Assembly (NCBI RefSeq): GCF_016786325.1
Contig: NZ_JADWYU010000137.1
Location: forward strand, 1-64,000
Direction of reading: 5' to 3'
DNA length: 64,000 nt
From: Frankia nepalensis
GTDB lineage: Bacteria; Actinomycetota; Actinomycetes; Frankiales; Frankiaceae
Numbering within the stretch: position 1 is the stretch's first letter; each line of letters opens with the position of its first letter. The position numbers and the translations under genes were made by a program. The notes beneath the pieces were generated by a model, which saw only the letters and a list, made by a program, of their open reading frames with translations, made no database searches and had not been told where the DNA came from. Positions 9,176-16,373 of the stretch are shown piece after piece.

Positions 9176-9426
9176 CCTCGCCTCCCATCACTGGCCGGAC
9201 ATCCCCCTACCAGACGCCCCACGGTGGGCATCACGATGAGAGCAGGCGGCCGGACTCTCTGGCGCTAGTTGGAGGATCCATACAGCCGTTGACGGCAGCG
9301 ATGATCTAGGCGTCATGTGGTTGAGTTCGTCGGGCTCTGGCCGATCCCCAGGGTCCTGAGGAGACGATCAGTGGCCGGTAACGCCGCGGATGTGGACCGG
9401 ATTCGGTTGAGCTGGCCGTCAAGCCC

Positions 9427-9798
9427 GTGCCGACGGGCGACTACGTCACCGTCGAGTACGTCACCGTCGAGCCGTACGTGAACGACGTGCCCCTACTGGA
9501 GCTCGCTCGTCCCGTCGAGCAGCCATACGCGGACCTGGAAGGCCACCCTCGACTCGCCGGCGACTACGCGGGACTGCACGCTGGGCCGGACCTCGTCTGG
9601 CCCAGCCGGCACTTCCTCGACCAGCCTTGGCTCACCTGGTTCCCGGACAACGCCACGATCCTGCTCGGCTGCAAGGACTGCGGCATGCCAGGATGCTGGC
9701 CCCTTACCGCCCGCATCGACGTCGAGGACGACGTCGTCGTCTGGCACCACTTCCATACGGGCCACCCGAACACCCGGCTCTGCCAGTCTCGACCCTGA
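9427..9798 (+). CDS. Conserved hypothetical Cys-rich protein, possibly C-terminally shortened
   Basis: A 123-residue cytosolic protein. The block ILLGCKDCGMPGCWPLTARI resembles a family of actinobacterial hypothetical proteins with an LGC-x-CG-x2-GCWPL core. Three cysteines in GCKDCGMPGC could bind metal. Family members I recall continue for some 25-40 residues past the HHF strand, whereas this one ends soon after it, so the 3' end may be truncated. A duplicated YVTVE near the N-terminus comes from a 15-base direct repeat at the start of the gene. The function is unknown. Confidence 0.6.
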   Translation: MPTGDYVTVEYVTVEPYVNDVPLLELARPVEQPYADLEGHPRLAGDYAGLHAGPDLVWPSRHFLDQPWLTWFPDNATILLGCKDCGMPGCWPLTARIDVEDDVVVWHHFHTGHPNTRLCQSRP

Positions 9799-9822
9799 GA
9801 AAACAGCCGGCGGCCTGCCTGG

Positions 9823-10767
9823 TCAGATGGGCGCGCGCACGGCCGCGGCGAGGGTCGCGCGGGCGCGGCGGGCCTCCGGGATGGGGAAGAGCGGGTAGGC
9901 GTGCGGCAGGCCGGGGGCCTCGTGGTAGTCGATCTCGACGCCGGAGGCCGCCGCGCGCTCGGCGAGGCGGCGGCTGTCGGGCAGCAGCAGGTCGTGGGTG
10001 CCGCACAGCACCGTCAGCGGGGCGAGGCCTGCGAGCGTCCCGTTCAGCGGGCTCGCGAGCGGGTCGGCCGGGTCGAGGGCACCGGCCCAGCGCCGGCCGG
10101 CCTCCACGAGGCCCTCGACGGTGAGCAGCCGGTCCAGGCGGTCGAGCGCCGGCTGGTCGGGGTGGGTCATCGTCACGTCGGCCCACGGCGCGATCAGCGC
10201 GATCCGGTCGGGCTGGGAGTCGCCGCGGTCGCGCGCGACCTGCGCGGCGGCGAGCGCCAGCCCGCCGCCGGCCGAGTCGCCCATCAGCACGACCCGACCC
10301 GCGGGGGTCGCCCCCGCCCGTGCCCGGGTGACCAGTCTGGTCAGCAGGTCGGCGACGAGCGGGACGACGCGGGCGGCCGCGCCTCGGGGCACCAGCGGAT
10401 ACATCGGGACGACGAGGCGGGCGGGGACGAGACGAGCCAGCCGCGCCATCAGGTACCAGTGCCAGGGCAACGCCTCGCTGATGTAGCCGCCGCCGTGCAG
10501 GTAGAGCACCGTGACCTCGGCCGCCGGGTCGCCGACGGCAGCCCTGGCGACCAAAGGCTTCGGGGACAGCTCGTGCACGGGCCAGCCGGCGTGGTCGGTG
10601 ACGCTGTGCCGGACGGCGCGGGGCAGCCAGCGCGGCGGCCGGGCAACGGTCGGGTGCGTCGCCTCGGCCGCGGTCCGGGCCCGGACCGCCTCGGCCGACC
10701 ACTCCCGGCCGCCGCCGGCGACCGGGAGGGCGACCGACTCGACGAACCGCGCGGTCAGGCTCGGCAC
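9823..10767 (-). CDS. Alpha/beta hydrolase fold-3 (HSL-type) esterase
   Basis: A 314-residue esterase of the hormone-sensitive-lipase family. The oxyanion-hole motif LYLHGGGYIS is followed by the nucleophile elbow GDSAGGG, an acid residue in GTHDLLLPDSR, and the histidine in GLPHAYPLF near the C-terminus, giving a complete catalytic triad. The GTG start lies only four bases after the stop of the upstream DUF1059 gene, which suggests translational coupling. The longer reading frame overlaps that gene and is not native-looking at its N-terminus. It probably hydrolyses short-chain esters. The substrate is unknown. Confidence 0.9.
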   Translation of the reverse strand: MPSLTARFVESVALPVAGGGREWSAEAVRARTAAEATHPTVARPPRWLPRAVRHSVTDHAGWPVHELSPKPLVARAAVGDPAAEVTVLYLHGGGYISEALPWHWYLMARLARLVPARLVVPMYPLVPRGAAARVVPLVADLLTRLVTRARAGATPAGRVVLMGDSAGGGLALAAAQVARDRGDSQPDRIALIAPWADVTMTHPDQPALDRLDRLLTVEGLVEAGRRWAGALDPADPLASPLNGTLAGLAPLTVLCGTHDLLLPDSRRLAERAAASGVEIDYHEAPGLPHAYPLFPIPEARRARATLAAAVRAPI

Positions 10768-10771
10768 GCCG

Positions 10772-10918
10772 TCAGAAGGCCATGAACAGGATCGCGTCGC
10801 GGTCGTACTCCAGGTGGGGGTGCTTCTCGGCGAGGTGGGCCTGGGCCTTCTCGACCAGGTCGTCCTCGTCGTCACCCACGATCCGCGTGCCGCACGGGCA
10901 GTCCAACGTCGTCTTCAT
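10772..10918 (-). CDS. DUF1059 family small protein
   Basis: A 48-residue protein, MKTTLDCPCGTRIVGDDEDD at its N-terminus, ending HPHLEYDRDAILFMAF. This is the compact DUF1059 pattern: a C-x-C pair near the start, an acidic 'DEDDLVEKAQAHLAEKHP' helix, and a C-terminal strand. The ATG at 10918 has AGGAGA upstream. It is the first gene of a two-gene unit with the esterase. The function of DUF1059 is not established. Confidence 0.85.
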   Translation of the reverse strand: MKTTLDCPCGTRIVGDDEDDLVEKAQAHLAEKHPHLEYDRDAILFMAF

Positions 10919-11452
10919 CGCCGTCTCCTTGATGCCACCCAAATCGGCCGTGGCCATCGTAATCGGGTGGGTCGAGACCAGGCGCGGAACCTGGCCGAAG
11001 GCGGGGCCACCGGCGCATAGGCGACGGCGCGTCGTCGGAACGACACGCGGGTGGCGCCCCGGCGCCCCGATCGGGTTCCGGTCGGGTGTCTGGTGCCGCG
11101 ACCGCCGGCGTTCTCCCGCGACACATGATCGCCGACAGTGCCCTGAGGAAGCCGCGGACAGTGCCAGGTCACGACCCTTCCTTGGTTCCGAGGTCGGCGT
11201 TGACCGGCCGCGTGGGGCGATGAAGATCGCTGGTGGCTGGCCGGTCCTGGGATCGGTCCATGGGCTGTGGTGCCCGACGAGAAGGCTTTCGGCACCACGG
11301 CGCCTGGGATCATGGTCGAACACACCACAGGTCATGACCAGCCGCTCACCGGGGCCGCCCCGCTCACCGGTCATGAGGTTTCCGTCAGGGCAGAAACGGC
11401 GATCATGCCCAACGTCGAGACGCGGCGGACCTGGGCGGGGCACCAGGGCGCC
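10919..11452. other. Intergenic region without convincing genes
   Basis: This 534-base stretch separates the DUF1059 start from the 3' end of the next minus-strand gene. Open frames here have the composition of chance frames in GC-rich DNA. I see no RNA gene or clear palindrome. Confidence 0.5.
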
Positions 11453-12169
11453 CTAGGTTCGCGGAGTTCCGCTGCCGCCGGTCGCGCCGCCGAGGCCGTC
11501 GCGGGGCGCCGCCGCGGTGGGCGCCAGGTGCCCGAGCCCGCGCAGGAGCGGGACGCCGTCGCCCGTGAGGTGAGGCAGGGCGGCGGGGCGGCCGGTGGCC
11601 AGGAGCAGCAGGGCGGCGAGCGGGCCCTGGACGTCGGAGCCCTCGCCCGCCGACCACTCGCCGTCCGTCGCGCGCAGGCGCACGCCGCGCAGGCGGCGGC
11701 GCGCCCAGAACGGCCAGCCCATCGTCCACACGCGCTCGAGCGCGGCGGTCGCGGCGGCGGGCGGCATGGGCAGCGGCCGGCCGAGCGGGATGGCGACGTC
11801 CTGGCCGTGCACGAGGACGTCGAACAGGATGTTGCGGTAGTTCGTGACGGCGGGCAGGCGGCGCGAGTCCGCGAACCGGCGCAGTTCGGCGACGAGTTGC
11901 TCGCCGGTCATGGTGTCGGCGTGGCGCACGGCGAGGTCGTGGTTGAGGCGGTGGAAGCGGCCGCGAGCCCGCAGCCCGGCGACGGCCATCGCGACGGGCG
12001 ACGGGGGCTGGGGCGCCAGGGCGACGTGGGCCGCGACGTCGCGCACCCGCCACCGGGCGCACAGCGACGGCGCGTCCCAGTCGCCGGGCGGCAGGCCGTC
12101 GAGCAGGTCCCCGAGCGCCCGCCGCTGCTCGGCGATCACCTTCCAGGACGTCTCGCTGTCCAGCTCCAT
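11453..12169 (-). CDS. Maleylpyruvate isomerase N-terminal domain (DinB-like) protein
   Basis: A 238-residue protein of the mycothiol-dependent maleylpyruvate isomerase/DinB-like fold. The N-terminal helix with LGDLLDGLPPGDWDAPSLC is followed by WRVRDVAAHVAL (metal-ligand His region), then DVLVHGQDVAIPLGRP with the second His cluster, and a C-terminal GPLAALLLLATGRP motif. It is probably a metal- and thiol-dependent enzyme, as in other actinobacteria. The ATG at 12169 has GGGGAG five bases upstream. It is divergent from a MarR gene across a strong inverted repeat and is the likely target of that regulator. Confidence 0.88.
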   Translation of the reverse strand: MELDSETSWKVIAEQRRALGDLLDGLPPGDWDAPSLCARWRVRDVAAHVALAPQPPSPVAMAVAGLRARGRFHRLNHDLAVRHADTMTGEQLVAELRRFADSRRLPAVTNYRNILFDVLVHGQDVAIPLGRPLPMPPAAATAALERVWTMGWPFWARRRLRGVRLRATDGEWSAGEGSDVQGPLAALLLLATGRPAALPHLTGDGVPLLRGLGHLAPTAAAPRDGLGGATGGSGTPRT

Positions 12170-12185
12170 GGGCACTCCCCGGTTA

Positions 12186-12222
12186 GTAAGAGACTCTGAC
12201 GAGATTAGACAGAGCCTCTTAC
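12186..12222. promoter_or_regulatory. Inverted-repeat operator between divergent MarR and DinB-like genes
   Basis: GTAAGAGACTCTG (12186-12198) and CAGAGCCTCTTAC (12210-12222) form a 13-base inverted repeat with one mismatch and an 11-base spacer. It ends only ten bases before the MarR start codon and lies 17 bases from the divergent start, so it is the probable MarR binding site for both genes. Confidence 0.7.
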
Positions 12223-12231
12223 CAAGGCAAG

Positions 12232-12744
12232 ATGGTGCCGATGAGCAGCGAAGAGACCGGCGCCGGCCAGGGCACGCCGACCAGTCCCCGCGGTCACGCC
12301 GGTGAACGGGCCGGGCCGGCGGAGGTCAACGTTGGAGTGCTGCTGTTCGTCGCGTACCGGGCGATGGAGAAGCGCGTCTTCGACACGCTCGCCGCGGCCG
12401 GCCACGACCTGACCCCGGCGCAGGCACGGGTGTTCCAGCGCATAGCGCCCGGCGGCTCCCGGCTGACGGACCTCGCCGAACAGGCACAGATCACCAAGCA
12501 GTCCGCCGGTTTCCTCGTCAACCAGCTCGAGCGCGCCGGCTACGTCGAGCGCGTGGCGGACCCGGCCGACGCGCGCGCCCGGCTCGTACGGGTCGCCGAC
12601 CGTGGCGCCCGGCTGATTCCGCTCGCCGCCGGCGTCGTCGCCGAGGTCGAGGCCGAGTGGGCCGCCCACCTTGGCCAGGGGCGCATGGCGGCGCTGCGCG
12701 ACGCCCTCACCGTCCTGCGCGAGATCGCCGACCCCTACGCGTGA
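12232..12744 (+). CDS. MarR-family transcriptional regulator
   Basis: A 170-residue winged-helix regulator. Recognition helix region: LTDLAEQAQITKQSAGFLVN (about residues 80-99), wing: YVERVADPADARARLVRV. The start at 12232 has AAGG just upstream. An ATG at 12241 is an alternative. The gene abuts the inverted repeat at 12186-12222 and is divergent from the DinB-like gene, implying autorepression plus control of that enzyme. Its 3' end lies six bases from the convergent mnhG stop. The effector is unknown. Confidence 0.92.
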   Translation: MVPMSSEETGAGQGTPTSPRGHAGERAGPAEVNVGVLLFVAYRAMEKRVFDTLAAAGHDLTPAQARVFQRIAPGGSRLTDLAEQAQITKQSAGFLVNQLERAGYVERVADPADARARLVRVADRGARLIPLAAGVVAEVEAEWAAHLGQGRMAALRDALTVLREIADPYA

Positions 12745-12750
12745 GGACGG

Positions 12751-13110
12751 TCAGCCCGGCGGCGGCTCGTCGCGGACCCGCGGCGGCCCGTCCGTGAGCT
12801 CGTCGACGAGCAGCAGGTCGCGGCGCAGGCAGCCGGTGCGGTAGGCGGCCCGGCCGACCCGCTGGGCCACGACCGGGGCGGTGACCAGCTGCAGCAGGCC
12901 GACGAGCGCGAGCCCGGCGGCGTAGCGTCCCTCGACCTGCGCGGCGGCGCCGGCGAGGATCGCGAGCAGCCCGATCGTCTGCGGCTTGGTCGCGGCCTGC
13001 AGCCGGCTCGGCACGTCGGGAAACCGCAGCAGGCCCCAGGCTCCGAGGACGCAGAAAACCGCCCCGGCGAGCATCAGCACCGCGGTGGCCACGTCGGCGG
13101 CCACCCTCAC
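12751..13110 (-). CDS. mnhG: Mrp Na+/H+ antiporter subunit G
   Basis: A 119-residue membrane protein with three hydrophobic helices and the MnhG signature GLLRFPDVPSRLQAATKPQT. It is the last gene of the Mrp operon and starts with GTG overlapping the mnhF stop by four bases (GTGA). MnhG is a small structural subunit of the hetero-oligomeric antiporter in the cytoplasmic membrane, which exports Na+ (or other monovalent cations) for H+. The C-terminal tail beyond about residue 95 is charged and specific to this lineage. Confidence 0.92.
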   Translation of the reverse strand: MRVAADVATAVLMLAGAVFCVLGAWGLLRFPDVPSRLQAATKPQTIGLLAILAGAAAQVEGRYAAGLALVGLLQLVTAPVVAQRVGRAAYRTGCLRRDLLLVDELTDGPPRVRDEPPPG

Positions 13111-13403
13111 CGGGGCGCCCCGGGACGCGGCGCGCCGCGGCGGGCGCCGCGCAGCTCGACGAGCCGGGCCGCCGCCACCGAGCCGAGGAAGCCCAGCAGC
13201 GCGATCGAGCCGAGCAGCGCGAGGTTCCAGCCCTCGTCGCGCATCGCGATGTCGACCGCCACACCGGCGGCGATCAGGATGACCAGGACCTCGAGCGCGA
13301 CGACGCGGTCCAGCTCGGACGGGCCGCGCACCGCCCGGGCCAGGGTGAGCAGCCCCGCGAGGCCCAGCAGCCCCAGGGTGACGGCGTAGACGGCACGCAT
13401 CAT
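13107..13403 (-). CDS. mnhF: Mrp Na+/H+ antiporter subunit F
   Basis: A 98-residue protein with three transmembrane helices and the MnhF motif RAVRGPSELDRVVALEVL, where the conserved Asp lies in the second helix region. The ATG at 13403 overlaps the mnhE stop (ATGA) and has AGGAG upstream. A second ATG follows immediately. Its length matches the family norm of about 90-100 residues. It is a subunit of the Mrp cation/proton antiporter. Confidence 0.92.
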   Translation of the reverse strand: MMRAVYAVTLGLLGLAGLLTLARAVRGPSELDRVVALEVLVILIAAGVAVDIAMRDEGWNLALLGSIALLGFLGSVAAARLVELRGARRGAPRPGAPR

Positions 13404-14068
13404 CGTCTCCTTTCCGGCCCGGCCGGGCCCTGACCGGCGGAGTCCTGACCGGCCGGGCCGCGGCCGACGGGTTCGTGGCCGAGGGCGCGGATGACCTGTC
13501 GTTGCAGGTCGTCCACGCGAGCCCGCACGGCGTCGACGTCCGCCTGGCCACCGGGGGTGAGCGCGTGGACGTAGAAGTAGCCGCGCTCGCGGTCGACGTG
13601 GATGACGGCCGCGCCGGGGCCGAGCGAGACCGCGTCGGCTATCAGGGCCGCGACCACCTCGGAGCTGGTGCGCAACGGCACCGCGACGATCGCTGCCGGG
13701 GTCGCCCGGCCGTGGCGGAACAACTGGCGGGCGATGGTGACGCTCGCCGGGAGCAGCTCGGCGAGCAGCCGCGCGGCCACCAGGCAGGCCCGCGCCGGCC
13801 GCGGCCGTCCGGGCCCGGCCGCGGCCTCGGGCGGCGGCGACGGGAAGGCGGCGAGCACCACGATCGCGACCACCAGCCCGCCCACGGCGGTGAGCACGGA
13901 CAGGCGCGCCCACAGCAGCATCCAGACCAGCCACAGCCAGGCGAGCTGCCACGGGTGCCCGACCGCCCGGCGAAGCGCCGCGAGCAGCCGCCGGACCGCC
14001 CCACCGCGGGCGGCGGGGCGGGCGCGGCGCGCGGGCGCGGCGGGGCCGGCGGGGGGAGGCGCGGTCAC
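13400..14068 (-). CDS. mnhE: Mrp Na+/H+ antiporter subunit E
   Basis: A 222-residue protein with an Ala/Pro/Arg-rich cytosolic N-terminus, two hydrophobic helices (about residues 40-75), then the conserved MnhE region AELLPASVTIARQLFR and AAVIHVDRERGYFYVHAL. The start is a GTG overlapping the mnhD stop (GTGA). The C-terminus carries a Gly/Pro/Gln repeat-like tail (VGRGPAGQDSAGQGPAGP) absent from shorter homologues. It is the membrane subunit needed for Mrp complex assembly. Confidence 0.9.
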   Translation of the reverse strand: MTAPPPAGPAAPARRARPAARGGAVRRLLAALRRAVGHPWQLAWLWLVWMLLWARLSVLTAVGGLVVAIVVLAAFPSPPPEAAAGPGRPRPARACLVAARLLAELLPASVTIARQLFRHGRATPAAIVAVPLRTSSEVVAALIADAVSLGPGAAVIHVDRERGYFYVHALTPGGQADVDAVRARVDDLQRQVIRALGHEPVGRGPAGQDSAGQGPAGPERRR

Positions 14069-15744
14069 CGGCCACCGCCTCGGACGGACGGTCCGCCCGC
14101 GGCCGGCGGCCCGCCGCCGCCCGGCAGGCCGTGGCCGCCCGGCAGGCCGTGGCCGCCCGGCAGGTCGTGGCCGCCCGGCAGCTCATGGCTGTCCGGCGGG
14201 TCGTGGCTGTGGACGGCCCGCTCGTAGGCCGCGGGCGACAGGAGATCGTCGGCGGCGCGCGCCGCGAGGGCGGCCAGCGGGCCGGCGAACAGGGGAATCG
14301 CGAGGCCGACGGCGACGAGCCCGGCCGTGGCCGCGATCATCGCGCGGCTGACGGCCTCGGTGCCGACGGTCAGCCGGTCGCCGGGGTCCGGGTCGGGGTG
14401 CGCCGGGCGGGGGCGGCGCCAGAACGCGGCCACCCAGACCCGGGCCATCACGTACAGCGTCAGCAGGCTGGCCACGAGCATGGCGGCGACGGCCGCGTAC
14501 ACCCCGGCGTGGTGAGCGCCCTCGACGGCGCCGGCGCCCGCCTGCAGCAGCGCCACCTTCGCGACGAAGCCGGACAGCGGCGGCACTCCGGCCAGGCCCA
14601 GCGCGGGCAGGGCGAACAGTGCGGCGACCAGCGGCACCGCGGTGGCGAGCCCGCCGGTGCGCCTCGGCACCGAGGTGCCCGAGTACCGGGTGATCAGCCC
14701 GCTGGTGAGGAACAGCGTCGCCTGCACCACGATGTGGTGGACCATGTAGAGGATCACGCCCGCGAGGCCGATGGCCGTGAACAGCGACAGGCCGAACAGC
14801 ATGAACCCGATGTGGCTGACCAGCAGGAACGACAGCATCCGGTTCAGGTTCTCCTGGCCGAGCGCGCCCAGTGCCCCGAGCAGCAGCGTCACGACGGCGG
14901 CGACGAGCAGCAGCGGCCAGATCCCGTCGTGCGGGAACACGAGGGTGTGGGTGCGGACCAGCGCGTAGATCCCGACCTTCGTGAGCAACGCGGCGAGCAC
15001 CGCGGTGATCGGCGCCGGTGCCGTCGGGTAGCTGTCCGGCAGCCAGAAGTGCAGCGGAACCACGGCCGCCTTGATCCCGAAGACGACCAGGGCGAGCAGG
15101 CTCAGCCCGTCGCGCAGGCCGGGCGGCAGGTGGGGAACGTCCGTGGCGAGCTCGGCAAGGCTGACCGTCCCCGTCGACGCGTACACGAGCGCGAGCATCG
15201 TGAGGAACAGCAGCGACGACGTCAGGCTGACGATCACGTAGGTCATGCCGGCGCGAATCCGGCTCGCGGTCGTGTCGATGGTGATCAGGACGTAGGACGA
15301 GACGAGCATGACCTCGAACGCGACGAACAGGTCGAACAGGTCGGCTGTCAGGTAGGCAAGCGCCACCCCGGCGACCAGCGTCAGGTAGCAGGCGTGGAAG
15401 ACCGTGCTGTTGCCGTCTGGCCGCTCGTCGACGGCGCCCTGCCCGACGGCGTAGCCGAGCACCGCGAGCGTGACCGTCGCCGAGGTGAGCAGCAGCAGCG
15501 CCGACAGCCGGTCCGCGACCAGGGTGATCCCGATCGGCTCCGGCCAGCCGCCCAGGTGGGCGACGGCCGGGTTGCCGGCGTCCGCGGCGGCGAGCAGCAG
15601 GGCCGCGGCGACGACGACCGCCCCGACGACTCCCAGCGCCAGCACCCGCTGGGCGAGCTGGTGGCGGCGCAGCAGCAGCGTCAGCCCGGCGGCCAGCAGC
15701 GGCCCGGCCACGGGCAGCACGACCAGCACGCCCGGCGCCGTCAT
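14065..15744 (-). CDS. mnhD: Mrp Na+/H+ antiporter subunit D
   Basis: A 559-residue polytopic protein of the NuoM/NuoN-like proton-translocating family with about 14 helices. The conserved membrane glutamate is in FVAFEVMLVSSYV. Later motifs are GIKAAVVPLHFWLPDSYPTA and LLTKVGIYALVR with the conserved lysines. The C-terminal ~50 residues are an extra-membrane tail with repeated GGH-x-LPGGH units (about residues 525-545), which could bind metal. The start ATG overlaps the mnhC stop (ATGA). With MnhA it forms the proton/cation channel core. Confidence 0.93.
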   Translation of the reverse strand: MTAPGVLVVLPVAGPLLAAGLTLLLRRHQLAQRVLALGVVGAVVVAAALLLAAADAGNPAVAHLGGWPEPIGITLVADRLSALLLLTSATVTLAVLGYAVGQGAVDERPDGNSTVFHACYLTLVAGVALAYLTADLFDLFVAFEVMLVSSYVLITIDTTASRIRAGMTYVIVSLTSSLLFLTMLALVYASTGTVSLAELATDVPHLPPGLRDGLSLLALVVFGIKAAVVPLHFWLPDSYPTAPAPITAVLAALLTKVGIYALVRTHTLVFPHDGIWPLLLVAAVVTLLLGALGALGQENLNRMLSFLLVSHIGFMLFGLSLFTAIGLAGVILYMVHHIVVQATLFLTSGLITRYSGTSVPRRTGGLATAVPLVAALFALPALGLAGVPPLSGFVAKVALLQAGAGAVEGAHHAGVYAAVAAMLVASLLTLYVMARVWVAAFWRRPRPAHPDPDPGDRLTVGTEAVSRAMIAATAGLVAVGLAIPLFAGPLAALAARAADDLLSPAAYERAVHSHDPPDSHELPGGHDLPGGHGLPGGHGLPGGGGPPAAGGPSVRGGGR

Positions 15745-16373
15745 TCCCGGCCCCCGACCGTCCGGCCCCCGCCAGGCCCGCCAGGCCCGCCGGGGCCGTC
15801 ATGGTCGTCGGCGCCGTCATGGTCGTCCGGGCCGTCGGGACGGCCGGGCTGGTCGGGCGCGGCGCGCGGGTGGTCGCGCGGGTGGGAAAGGTGGGGCAGG
15901 CGCGTCAGGTGGTGGGCGTACTGGGCCTCCAGGCGTTCCTCGAGCTGCTGGATGCGGTGGTCCTCGACGTCGTCGCGGACCTCGGCGCTGCCGAGCAGGG
16001 TCCAGGACCGGTAGGCGAGCGCCAGCAGGAAGGTCGTCAGCGCGAACGTGATGACGATGGAGGTGAGGGCCATCGCCTGGGGCAGCGGGTCGGACGTCTG
16101 CTCGGCCGGGTAGTTCCCCGACATCGCCGGGCGTCCGCTCTTCCCGCCGACCAGCAGCAGGAGCAGGTTGGTCGCGTGGCCGAGCAGCACGATGCCGATC
16201 AGCACCCGCATCAGCGCCCGCTGGAGCAGCAGGTAGGTCCCGGCCGTGTAGAGCCCGGCGACGGTGACCGTCGAGGTCAGGTTCAGCACGGTGTTGACGC
16301 GCCCCGGAGCCGCCGGCCCCGGGGCTGGCGGCCCGGCGACGAGCGCCGCGAGGGCCTGCGCGGTCGCCGTCAC
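15741..16373 (-). CDS. mnhC: Mrp Na+/H+ antiporter subunit C
   Basis: A 210-residue NuoK-like subunit. The three-helix core is at about residues 30-125 with ALMRVLIGIVLLGHATNLLL and DPLPQAMALTSIVITFALT. A long hydrophilic C-terminal extension (about 85 residues) contains a possible short coiled coil (DDVEDHRIQQLEERLEAQY) and then an Asp/His/Gly-rich tail, making the protein larger than the usual ~115 residues. The GTG start overlaps the mnhA stop (GTGA). Confidence 0.92.
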   Translation of the reverse strand: MTATAQALAALVAGPPAPGPAAPGRVNTVLNLTSTVTVAGLYTAGTYLLLQRALMRVLIGIVLLGHATNLLLLLVGGKSGRPAMSGNYPAEQTSDPLPQAMALTSIVITFALTTFLLALAYRSWTLLGSAEVRDDVEDHRIQQLEERLEAQYAHHLTRLPHLSHPRDHPRAAPDQPGRPDGPDDHDGADDHDGPGGPGGPGGGRTVGGRE

